This document shows positions 49,545 to 60,660 of a stretch of 64,000 bases of DNA, piece by piece. Below the pieces are notes generated by a model. The model was given only the letters and a program-made list of their open reading frames with translations. It did no database searches and was not told where the DNA came from. A program made the position numbers and the translations under genes. Source of the DNA: Girardinichthys multiradiatus (lineage: Eukaryota > Chordata > Actinopteri > Cyprinodontiformes > Goodeidae); contig NC_061808.1 of assembly GCF_021462225.1 (NCBI RefSeq), positions 17,769,119 to 17,833,118 of the forward strand. Reading direction: 5' to 3'. Numbering within the stretch: position 1 is the stretch's first letter; each line of letters starts with the position of its first letter.

Positions 49545-51535
49545 CAGTGATCACACGTTGTTGCATTGCAACCACAAAATTTAATGTAATTGTATTCTGC
49601 CCCATTTTACTGCCTTCAGAAGTCACCTAAGCAGTAAATAGAGTCCACATGTGAGTAATTTGATCTCATAAATACATCTGTTCTGTGTATGCCTGGGAGG
49701 TTTGTTAGAGAACATTAGTAAACAAACACCAAAATATAGAGCAACCATTTCACGGAGCAAGGTTCAATCGATCGTCTGAAAAAAAGTTAGAGCATGGCAC
49801 AACAGCATGGCCACCAAGACAAAGCCGTCCACCCAAAGTGACAGGCAAGGCAACGAGAGCATTGAGGGCATACCAGAACCAGCCGAGAAGCCCTCCTTCA
49901 GGGCCCAACTATGAAGGAGCTGCAAAAGTCCACAGCTCAGGTGAAAGAATCCCTCAACAAAGTCTAACTTGGAGTATTCACAAAACATGTGGGGAGATAA
50001 AACAAAAGTGCCCTGGTAAAATGAAAATGTGACCGAACGTTTTGGCTAATACTCTGCATTAAGGATAACTAAAACTGCACAATGGCGGTTGCAGCATTAT
50101 GGTGTAAGAATGCTTTTCTAGAATGGCACAGTCAAAGCCCAGAGCAAAGACTTAAAAAGGGATCTTTAGAAATGTTTTCCATCTAATCTACTTTGCAAAG
50201 ATGTGCCAAGAAGGTAGAGACTCAGAAATACCTGCAGATTTAGCTGAGGCAAAAGGTGCTTCTATAATGCATTGACCATACAATACCGTACCAAATCATA
50301 CCATACCATACCATACCGTACCGTACCATACCGTACCGTACCGTACCATACCATACCATACCGTACCGTACCGTACCGTACCGTACCGTACCGTACCGTA
50401 CCGTACCATACCATACCATACCATACCATACCATACCATACCATACCATACCATACCATACCATATCATACCATACCGTACCCTTCTATACCATACCATA
50501 CCATACCATACCATACCATACCATACCATACCATACCATACCATACCATACCATACCATACCATACCATACCGTACCATACCGTACCCTACTATACCATA
50601 CCATACCATACCATACCATACCATACCATACCATACCATACCATACCATACCATACCATACCATACCATACCATACATTACTGTACCATACCGTACCATA
50701 CCATATCATACCATGCCATACCATACCATACCATACTATACCATACCATACCATACCGTACATTACTGTACCATACCGTACCATACCATACCATATCATA
50801 CCATACCATACTATACCATACCGTACATTACTGTACCATACCGTACCATACCATACCATATCATACTATACCATACCATACCATACCGTACATTACTGTA
50901 CCATACCGTACTATACCATACCATACCATACCGTACATTACTGTACCATACCGTACCATACCATACCATACCATACTATACCATACCATACCATACCGTA
51001 CATTACTGTACCATACCGTACCATACCATACCATATCATACCATACCGTACATTACTGTAGCATACCATACCATACCATACCATACCATACCATACCGTA
51101 CATTACTGTACCATACCGTACCATACCATACCATACCATACCATGCCATACCGTACATTACTGTACCATACCGTACCATACCATATCATACCATGCCATA
51201 CCATATTTATTTATATATCACTTTAAAAAGCAACAACACACAATTGACCAAAGTGCTGCACAATAGTTAAAACACAAGAGAGGGATAAAATAAATTGAGA
51301 TCCTATAAACACAATCAATTTAATCTCACTAAGGGGGGCTCAATATAAATGCACACCCCACTTTATAGATTTTATTCGTAAAAAAATTATAAGCCATGTA
51401 TAATTTCCTTTTATTTCACAATCATTAACTGCTTTATGTTGGTCAATCACATTAATTCTCAATTAAATAAATTGAGATATGCGGCTGTAATGTGACAAAA
51501 TGTGAATAACTCAGAGTATGTATACTTTTGAATAA
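49545..51535 (+). mobile_element. Tc1/mariner-like DNA transposon relic interrupted by a satellite
   Basis: The left half (49,545-50,273) has the shared sub-terminal block, GGTTTGTTAGAGAACATTAG at about 49,700, a transposase region (CAGCATTATGGTGTAAGAAT at about 50,092) and GGCACAGTCAAAGCCCAG. The right half resumes at about 51,333 with GGGGGGCTCAATATAAATGC and runs through TTTATGTTGGTCAATCACAT to TATGTATACTTTTG at about 51,532. Between them lie the ATACC array and about 120 bases resembling a dispersed repeat (CCAAAGTGCTGCACAATAG). Confidence 0.7.
50274..51206. repeat. (ATACC)n pentanucleotide satellite with higher-order units
   Basis: About 930 bases of CCATA/CCGTA pentamers. The left half is a simple array with CCGTA-rich (50,310-50,405) and CCATA-rich blocks. 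The right half repeats a composite unit containing CATTACTGTACCATACCGTA at 50,676, 50,761, 50,826, 50,891, 50,936, 51,001, 51,051, 51,101 and 51,156, with spacings of 45-85 bases that are always multiples of five. The long open frames on both strands are a by-product of the pentamer lacking stops. Confidence 0.97.
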
Positions 51536-54220
51536 AACTGAAAAGTGTAGGACCTTGTAAAATAAAATTTTGTGATTTTATTGGAATCAAAAACGACATC
51601 CCGACAAATGCTTCTGTTTAATGTTGATAATTCTAAACCTCTTTTACTTGCTCAGTGCAAGGGAAAATCCTATTTCCGGACTTGTGAAGAAAAGCTAACC
51701 CCCCTTCAAGCCAAAAAACCAAACTGTGGCCTAATAACTTGTCTGCAAGACCTGTAGCAAAACACAACTTCAGTCAAGGGGGCAGCACTTTTGTTTAAGG
51801 GGATATGCTTGGGCATTAATCAGCTCAGTAATAAATAAATAAAAAAGCTTGAGCATTGCTCCACTTCTAAACTCCGAATCCATCACCTTTACCCTGACGT
51901 GCATATACTCTGCACTCTCCCCACTTAAAAGAACATAAAGAAAAGCATAAATCAAATGAATGGGCTCAGCTATGCAGCTACACGCCACCCACCCATCTCC
52001 TCTCCTCACCCCCATTGCTTGTCCCCGTTCTGCCAGCCTGTAACCCTTTTAATCCTCTCATGCTTCCACTTATCAGAGTTCATCAAACAGGTCAGAAATC
52101 AAGAGTAGCTTCCTCAATATTTCCTCATCATCCACCCTCCATCTCCCGGATTTGAAGCCACCAATGACCAAACCCTGCACCCCCCTCCAGTCTGAGGTCA
52201 CCTCGAGTTCTCGTGTCTGACGGGGTGATTGTGTCTTTGTCAAGTTCCACCAACTGTAGGAGCCTGCTTTCTTGATGCAGAGGTGACCCCATGGTCACTG
52301 AGTCCTGTGTTTTTCTGATCCCGTCCTGCATCATTGAAAAATAGCAGGAAACGTATATCTGTCATTGTCCATTCAGGAGATCACCTGTAAGGAAACGAAG
52401 CGGCCAGCAAGTGCTGACACAATCATCCCTGCGCCTAGCAACACATCCTGGTTCCGGCCCAGACGCGAGGGACCGTACAGTACGTCTGAGCTGCTTCACT
52501 TCCTGCTCCACCAGAGGCGGGGGTGGGGGTTGAGTGGGTTGCAAAAAAGTGATGGACAGCAGGTTATCACAGGCTGAAGAGGAAAAAATACTTTTTAGTG
52601 TTAGACTAATAAACAGATGATTAAAATGGCGTTGGATGAAGTATTGTAACAAAAACTGTTGTTAGCGCTGCACTGAGAAAGAATAAAAAGATTTAATAAT
52701 GTGCAGAAACTTGGCTTTGCATCTCTATAAACTCATAAGATAATAAATAGCCAATTTATACACCATACACATTTAAACTAAAAATGACCTTATAAGATAG
52801 TGACTTTACTTTATTTGCTGCCTTGGCAGAACTCAGTCAAGACAACAAACCCTCTTCAGTCATATGTGCTTTCGACGCGACTGATGATTTTTCTTAATCC
52901 TGACTCAGCGAACAAATGCTGTTTGATCCTCTCTGTTGTTGTGATGTCGTGTTCCTCCCATTACAAAGAGCACCAGGAAATGGTGGCCCCTGGAGAGATG
53001 AGAAAGAGACCCTGTTTATCCTGAGCCGAACCGAAGCTCGTGACTGTGACCCAGCCTTGCACCTGGCCCCCGTTTGACATGCCAAGTACGCACCCTTTGA
53101 GGATCTTCCCCGATTGCATACGCACACAATTTTAATTCAACATCCTAAGATGACTCCAAACATTAAACGCACAATATGTAATTCTTAATACAAGGAAGGA
53201 AACTACTTAAAGTAATATAGACAACAACATTTCAAACAGTTTTTTCCCCTTTACGATAATTTTCCACTGATTTCTTAAGGAAAAGTTACATAACTTCATA
53301 CCTTACTAAAGTATTACTGTCCTACTAGTCTTTTCCATCCATAAAGTTACCCTGGTTGTTAACAGACTTTGATCCACTCTTCACAGTTACATTTCAAACT
53401 AAATTATTATTTAATTCAAACCTCTTAAAATAATTTCTGGGTAGCATCCATGTCGACATACAATAATAATGATGTTAAGCTCTGTAGCAAGAGGAAAGGA
53501 TGTAACTTGCCCTGGTAATTTAGACATTATGGAAACATTTTTTTTTTTTTTTTTTTTCAAATGAAATTAAATCATAAAAAGTTTTTTACATTTTCTATAA
53601 TTACTTACGAGTACAATCACAGCTAGGGAGCCTCGGGGTCCCAATGAAAGTATTTTCAAATGATCTGTATTTGAATTGCTGACTAAACTCACCCTGTTGT
53701 TACTCCGCTGTCTGCTGGAACCCTAGCAAGCCGTGTGAATTTATTTGACCAATTTAAAAAAACAAACTCCTTATTATTGTGTGCACGGCTTGCCAAGCTG
53801 TATTAAAGGTTGTTTAGAATATTTTTTCAGTGAAACAAGTTTTTCCTAACAATATAGGTGTTATTCTTTAAAATAATGTTTACAGTACAAGAGAGACTGG
53901 ATTGGCTGTAGAAGCTTCCTGTTTGTCTCACATGACCTGCTCTGTGAGGTGCACCCAGAGACATGCTGCACCCTGAACAACCTTTCTGTAAACGTTTACC
54001 ACACACAATCAAAGGAACCACAATGAAGTACGTTAAAATCTAAATTCTTAACTAGTGATATCAAAACAAAGACTAAGCATGCTAGTGTTAGCATGTCAGG
54101 TACATCTTAAGGCTGTCTTCCAGAAACCCCTGTTGGGGCATATCTCTGTAGCTGTCAAGAAAATAAGATGTACAGAATGTCATTAGTTGAACACAGTCAA
54201 AATGCTAAGGTAGACAATGT
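51536..54220. other. Intergenic region without recognised genes
   Basis: No coding sequence supported. A poly-T of about 20 lies at 53,539-53,558. 51,960-52,560 and 52,880-53,120 are GC-balanced and repeat-poor. Confidence 0.6.
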
Positions 54221-54552
54221 CAGTCAGTCATCTTTTATACCACTTCTTCCAAAGTGGGTCGCAGGGAAGCTGGTGCCTATCTCCAGCAGTCTATGGGCAG
54301 GAGGTGGGGTACCAGTCCATCGCAGGACAACACACAAACAACCAAGAACACACTCATTCACACACCTAAGGGCAATTTAGAGAGACCAGTTAACCGAACA
54401 GGCATATCTTTGGACTGTGGGAGGAAGCTGGAGTACCCAGTGAGAACCCACACACGCAAACTCCATGCAGAAAGACCCACAGTCAGGAGCTGAACCCAGG
54501 ACCTTCTTGCTGCAAGACAACAGTGCTATCAACTGCGCCATGTGCAGCCCTG
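54221..54552 (-). repeat. Dispersed tRNA-like repeat, copy 1
   Basis: Read on the minus strand it begins GGCTGCACATGGCGCAGTTG, continues AGCAAGAAGGTCCTGGGTTC (a tRNA B-box-like stretch) and ends in CTGGAGATAGGCACCAGCTT then GACTGACTG. It shares its 3' half with 63,640-63,854 and with the fragment at 57,509. The class is not certain (SINE-like or non-autonomous). Confidence 0.65.
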
Positions 54553-57000
54553 TAGACAATGTGATATGGATAAAATGTAGTGTATAATTTTACTGCACTT
54601 TAAAGCAAAAATATACATTCCATTGATTTTAATAAGGAATCGGACAGGGACTGCATTTTTACCTATTATTAAATGACTCGAATCAGTATAGGGTACAAAA
54701 ACTCCCAATCGGGAAATCCCAAATTTCATATTCTGGTCAAATAATTCTGCAGCCACAGCTCCCATAATTTCATGCCACTGCTACCAATATTTAGGGTTAT
54801 TTCATAATAAATTTTCAGGAACAAATAATGACAGTCTTTGATATTGTTGTGTGTTGAACAAGGGATTATACAATCAAATAGAAGAGAAATAAGCCCCTGT
54901 GTTTTATTGAAATACTCAAAAGTGAGCCTGACAATCACTGAGGGGGGTGTTGAGCTGGTGCACGTGCAGAGGGAAGGGTCAGGACCACATTCGTCATGGT
55001 TCTTCGCTCTCAGTATAGCATTTGTGCTTTTGGTAATCAGACTACAATGAATCAGCTGGTTTTACAACGTATATTTTTAATCATTATTTCCAGATATATG
55101 GTTCTGATGTAATCAAACCCACAAGATGTCTTTAAATTGCAGACCTTTTTTTTTCTTTTAAGCAAAGCAACATTAAAATACACATAATTAATAAACTGTG
55201 AAAATATCTGTTGCATTATGCACCAAGAAGGAATTTTAATATGCAGATTCTACATCACTACATTTTAGAAATGGCAGCTATTAAACAAAACCGTCAAGAT
55301 ACGGTAAATCTTGTTATGAAAGATTTTGTTTGTGGGTATGATGTTCTTTTTGATAAATTTAAACAAAGTTCTCTCTTTCAATATGACAGTGAGAATCTTA
55401 CTTTAGGGAAGCCATAAAATATGAATCTCTTCCCAAAATATATTTATATATAATTTCTAGTCTTGAGAGCTTCTGTCTCATGTGGGAATCTAAATCTGGC
55501 AAAAACTCAACTACACAAATTAGGTGTACAAGCACAGGGCAATTCTTTCTACGAATTATAAGGTGTCTGTTTATATCTCTGAAAGTTATTCACAAGTAAA
55601 GCACGGGCCAAGGCAGCGTTTTATTTGTGTATGCTCTCACCCAGGAAGCATACAGCACATTACACGCTTACTAAAAATACACCAACAGAAACCACCAAAC
55701 ATGTTGAATCGAATCCAGTTTGGCAGTAGGGGTTTGTATTGTGTGGCTGGTGGAGGGAAAAAAAATAAAAAGCTCCTCTGATGTCTACTTTTTGTGGCTG
55801 TCGGGAGTCACATTGCGGGCTGGGCGAATCAAAGACTCGCTGAAAACTTTCAACAGTCTTTTTAGTCGTCTTTTGAGCTGAAAGAAGCGTGAGCAGGATG
55901 TAGTTGCATGTCTTTCATGCTCCCTTTATATTTACCTCTCCTTTTCTTTGGAGCACTTACTCTATTTCTCATCTCAACAGTATCTTAAACTCTTTTCTCA
56001 CTCTTTGTTAAAGCCTCTTATTCTCACCTTTGAATTCAGGCAAAACTGGAAAGAAAGAAAAGATCTGAAAAGTCTCTTCTTTGCTTCTCTTGAGCATACA
56101 ATTACTGCACCCTCTTCTGTTTCTGTCTCTGTGGTGTGCTGGCTGCCAGCTCTGGAGGAGCTCTATTGTCTCTTGGGCAAGCACCTGTCGCAGAGAAGGA
56201 CGCCCTCAGCAGGCCGCTGAACATGTGTGGAAGTTCGCTCTTTTTGCACATGCACACATGGACAATTGTACATGCTCAAACTCATGAGTTATTGCTTGTT
56301 ACACGGAGGTCACTGGAACTGTGTGTGTGTTTGTTTAATCCACCATGCAAAGACAGTTTGGGCAGCTGAGTGTCAAAGGGCTTTTATCAAGCGAGTGGGG
56401 CTGAGACACGTGCACAAGCGCCCCACATTGCACACATATTCATGTGTGAAACTAAATAATTTAATTAGAGTCCCTCTAGATGTACACAATGCCCAACCTC
56501 ATCATGAAAAATAGCTGGCCGGGCTACGACACGTCTTAACTCACACATCCAGGTCCTGTCCAGATGCTGCTGTAATCCCAGCTGTTGCTCCTTCTCTCTT
56601 ACAGTTTACATGACAAGAGCATGTGATGAGGACATGCAACAGGTGGCATCTTGAAGCCTGATAAGAGCATTGTTTGTAGATTTTGCTTTTATGGCTTCCG
56701 CTTCCTTTTGACATTAAATTTAAACAAAACAGTGTGGAAAATAAAACACATAACTAATTTTTTATGCATTATAGACTGGATCTTATTCTGAACAAAACTA
56801 ATAGCTTTGGGCTCAGTTATCAGCTTCCGCTAGACTCAACCAATATATTTTTAGCTTTGCAAAAAATAGCTTACTGTGCTTCTAGTTTTTTCTGCCTTTG
56901 GTAATGTTCTGTAGAAATCAGTGTTCTTTTGCATTGATGTGCATCATTTTTTAAGTACCAGAAAAAGAATGTTAAAACAGGAGGGTGGAAATACATCAGT
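54553..57000. other. Intergenic region without recognised genes
   Basis: No coding sequence supported. Mostly AT-rich to 55,600, then mixed. 55,790-55,900 and 56,100-56,420 are GC-balanced. Confidence 0.6.
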
Positions 57001-57430
57001 GTGTTGGATCATGTATGCATCATGTTGTGTTGAGCTTTTGTTGGACCAACGTGCAGATCAAAGCTTGGGAGCCACATGGTAAGAAACACAGCCAGGTATA
57101 CAGACATGGTGCAGATAGGAAACATGAGGAACCAGCGGAGAGTAATGAAAACCAGAGGGTATAAAAACAGAGGTAGGGTGGAGAATGGACCAATGAACAA
57201 GGGGAGCTAATCAGGAGAAATCTGGATCAGCTGGCAAGATAGAAAATGCAAAGAAACAGTGGGAGGGAGACTAATGAACACAGAGGAGCAAGGAGTCCAG
57301 AGAAGTAACAGAAACTACAATGAACAAAGACTAAAATAACAGCAACTGAAGGACATAAAAAATGGAGGAAACATCACTAAAGAAACTCAAAACCTAACAA
57401 ATGAGAATTATGACAGTATGCACCAGAAAC
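57001..57430 (-). repeat. Possible dispersed repeat of retroelement type
   Basis: A purine-rich stretch with GGGTATAAAAACAGAGGTAG (57,157) and repeated AACAGAAACTACAATGAAC-type phrases resembles leader regions of fish retroelements. No partner copy is visible in the window, so the assignment is tentative. Confidence 0.3.
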
Positions 57431-57508
57431 CATAAGAAGAATAAAAGTTACCAAATTATGAAGGTATTGTAGAGTAATATGTTTAACAAAACCATTCCTT
57501 TATATACC

Positions 57509-57580
57509 CTGCCTCTTGCACCATGACCACTGGAGATAAGTACCGGCACCCCATGACCGTGCAAAGTTAATTAGGTATAG
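57509..57580 (-). repeat. Dispersed tRNA-like repeat, fragment
   Basis: CACTGGAGATAAGTACCGGC followed by ACCCCATGACCGTGCAAAG, in the minus orientation, matches the CTGGAGATAGGCACCAGC core of the copies at 54,221 and 63,640. Confidence 0.45.
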
Positions 57581-59100
57581 AAGATTGATGTTTAATAAAT
57601 CAATGTCCATCAAAAACATTTAAGGCAAAAACACAAGTATTTTTTTTCCAAGCACAAGTCAAGTCTCAAGTCTCTGATGATCAAATCATCAAATTCACAC
57701 CTAGCACACATCTAACCTTGCATCGCTGTATGCTTGGAATCCAAACATATATTGTTTGTCCTTAGGCCTAAATCACCACGTAAACAAAATCAATCTTTAA
57801 TATTTTCTAGTAGTTATGTTTTAATCTTTTAACATTTAATTTACCACCAAAAAAAAAAAGACTGCCAAAGGCTGCTTAGTTATTTTGTTTCCTAAATGAT
57901 CCGAAGTCATTTAATACAGCATTTATTTGGAGATAACATTCATGTGGTCGTTATTATGAAGCTACAGCTAAGATGAACAGATTGTTATTAGCCATTAACA
58001 GCCCATAATCCAAGAAAGTCACGGGCTAATAATCATGCTCAACCTTTCACAGTAAAACACGCACAGCAGCTGCGGCCGGTTGCTCAGCTTCCTTTTACTC
58101 TGCATTAAATGAAAGAAAAACTGACTTGTCTCGAGTCTCAGACCAGGAGTCCAAGTCAAGTCTTTAGGGCCCAAGTCAAATTTGTAATCTCAAACTCAAG
58201 TTCCCATCTCTGGGCAAAAGATGTTGGAATGTCAGACAATTCAAATAGCAAAATATACAAAACTATATTAATGAGTGCTTCAACACTTAAGAGCTTAAAT
58301 TATAGCAAAACCATTTAAAGACTCTCATAACATGATATATATTTTAACAAATAAAAGAGGACATTATTATCAGAGACTAAATGTACATCCTTCAATCAAA
58401 CGAGGTGTGAACATTTTGACAGGTGGGCGGGACTTCCGGTGCCGTAACCGGATATCATCATTAACCGGATGTTGTCATCACAAGGAAGTGAATCTTTCTA
58501 ATTGTATGTTTTTAGATGTTTTTACATAAAAAAAAAAATCATGTAGTTTCTTCACTTTAAAGGTCACTCAGGTTAATGCAGGCATGTCACACAAAATTCT
58601 GATAAAAAGAGAGAACTTGACAGAATTGTAAATTCATTTTGTTTTAACGCAGGGGTTATTTAGATGGATGTTTTTACATCTAAAAAACAAGAAAGACAAA
58701 AAGTAGATACAGAACCTTTCTTCCTCTGCTCAAATGTTTGAGTAATCTAATCTGCACCAGCAACTTGTACAGATTATCTAAAAACAGAGAAACAAATGAA
58801 CTGAAAAAATAGTTAAAAAGTAAGCCAAACATGGAATTATCTAAAATTTTATGAGTGCTCAGTATGCTGTTTCCAAATTAAAAATGGATTCTACAGCTAA
58901 AAGACTTTGTTTGGAATCATGAGAGACTCCATTTGGTAAAATGGATGATAATTTTAGTTACCTTAAGCTTTTCTTTTTTCATCTTAGAGCAATAGTTATT
59001 GAGGATTTAGAGAAAACAGTTTTCTCCGCATCCCACGTGGGAGCCAGAGGTTGTATCCTACAGGTGTGGTCTATGTTAAACGTCACAAGAAACTGAAAAA
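57581..59100. other. Intergenic region without recognised genes
   Basis: No coding sequence supported. 58,420-58,490 has two CCGGAT-containing phrases (AACCGGATATCATCATTAAC, CGGATGTTGTCATCAC) that look like an inexact local repeat. Confidence 0.55.
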
Positions 59101-59138
59101 AAAAAAAAATAAAAGTTATAAAGTCCTCAGACATGTCA

Positions 59139-59550
59139 CTGTTTATTGAATTAAGGCAGACATCCGCAGCTGTTTCTTGTGTATTGTCTCAGACAAAGTC
59201 TTCACACTGACTGCAGTCAAAGTAATTAAGAGGACTGTGGTCCTTCCTGGCCCAAAGTCTCGAGCATTGTCTCTGACAATTCACATCCCCTGTTTATTGA
59301 ATTAACGCGTCTGCGGCTTTGCTGAGGTGTCTCGGGTGGGTGTGACCAATGGGTGTAACCATGCATGCTGATCGGTTGTCGTCATTAGGGGGCCAATCTA
59401 GAATCAACGAATTAAAAAAACGGAGGAGCGTTCTTCAATGTGGCCAAGGGGCGTAACCATGCACGCTGATCGGATTTCGTCAGTGGAAACAAAGAAGGTG
59501 GCGTAGTCAGTCATCCTGGTTCTATCGAGAGATACAGCGCAATCTTTACT
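59139..59550 (+). repeat. Local direct duplications upstream of the polymerase relic
   Basis: Three imperfect pairs: CTGTTTATTGAATTAA at 59,139 and 59,290 (offset 151); CCAATGGGTGTAACCATGCA at 59,347 versus CCAAGGGGCGTAACCATGCA at 59,444, continuing through GCTGATCGG and CGTCA (offset about 98); TCTATCGAGAGATACAGCGC at 59,521 versus TCTATCGAGAAATACAACAC at 59,690 (offset 169). The second member of the last pair lies inside the predicted first exon. Confidence 0.75.
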
Positions 59551-59641
59551 GGGAGGTTGGCTTCAAATCTGGTAGCTAAAAGTTTATTTTTAACCAGTTA
59601 CACTGAAATATTTTTAGAACACTTGTAAAGAGAAACAAAAA

Positions 59642-60577
59642 ATGTCGGAACATATTTCAGGAAACGAAGAAGGTGATGAACATTGTGCTTCTATCGAGAA
59701 ATACAACACAATCTTCAGTAGTAAGTATTCATCTTTAAGAATTCCTTAAGTGCTTGTGAATGCTCGTTGGATAATAATAATAATAATGTTTAACTTATAT
59801 TCTTTAGAACCCACGAGTGATGAGCTGGATGGTATCGTTTTAACACAGTCCGACTACGGTAATTATTAACTGCAACAACATCTGGTTTAGTCAACTGATG
59901 AATGCTATTTTGTGATTTAAAAAATAAATGAAATAAATTCTACTTACAGATTTAACGAGAGGCGTATTCCTGAACGTTGGAGAGGTCAGCGTTTGTAACC
60001 GTCTGCCTCCGAAAAAAATCAACGTTGAGACAGAAACTTGTCTTTAAAAAAGACAATCCGATCCCAGCTAAACATATCCATGAAGGAGAGGGTGAAGCCA
60101 TTCATGCGCCACAGTCCCCTGACCGTGCGCCGGAAAAATGAACAGCTCTGGAAAGGGAGAGTAAGTTAAAAAAAAAATAAAAATAAAAAAAAAAAATATA
60201 TATATATTTTTATTTTTTTTCTATGCATAGGTTTTCACAGGTCTATGCGATATTGCAGACTTGTTTTAAATACTGAATAAATATTTTACAGATATATCGA
60301 ATGATTTAATCCAGAACCCAAGCCTGGATAACATTCAGCAGAACTGTATCAGTTCAGTGCAGAAAGAGTTGGAACCGCCCGGAACCGTTCAAATAACCCG
60401 TGTACGGAGTAAGTTATAGTTATATTCAAATCTTCACAGAAACTAGATTTTTTTTTTTTCAAAAGACCTGCATTGTAAGGCAACTTTATTTTGTTTCACA
60501 GAATCTTAAATTGAGGAAAAGACGGCGACACTCTGCTCTGTATACCAGGGCGAAGCTTGTTAGAGGTTTATTGAATG
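59642..60577 (+). pseudogene. Predicted short 5' exons of the polymerase-type gene
   Basis: Five segments are bordered by good splice signals: 59,642-59,720 (ATG start; donor GTAAGT), 59,808-59,858 (acceptor TTCTTTAG; donor GTAATT), 59,950-60,160 (acceptor CTTACAG; donor GTAAGT), 60,292-60,408 (acceptor TTTTACAG; donor GTAAGT) and 60,502-60,577 (acceptor TTTCACAG; donor GTAAGT). The next acceptor, TCTTTCCAG, ends at 60,660. The first two junctions keep frame. Segment three then has a frame break in the T/A run near 60,045 and a TGA at 60,138-60,140. Later junctions do not all keep frame. The encoded segments show no recognised domain. The orderly donors and acceptors argue that this was a spliced host-expressed or element gene before it decayed. 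Confidence 0.5.
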
Positions 60578-60660
60578 GTAAGTTTAATTCTTCTTATACT
60601 CATTTACCTACTGAATTAATTCGTATATTTCATTAATTTCTTTTTTCTTTATCTTTCCAG

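Noticed and set aside
50272..51270. 332-codon plus-strand frame and shorter minus-strand frames of TIPYH/MVWYG repeats
   Set aside because: They arise only because the ATACC pentamer has no stop codon; there is no unique sequence or domain.
54480..54552. Possible tRNA gene because of the B-box-like GGTCCTGGGTTC
   Set aside because: No A box or cloverleaf can be drawn, and the segment is part of a dispersed repeat.
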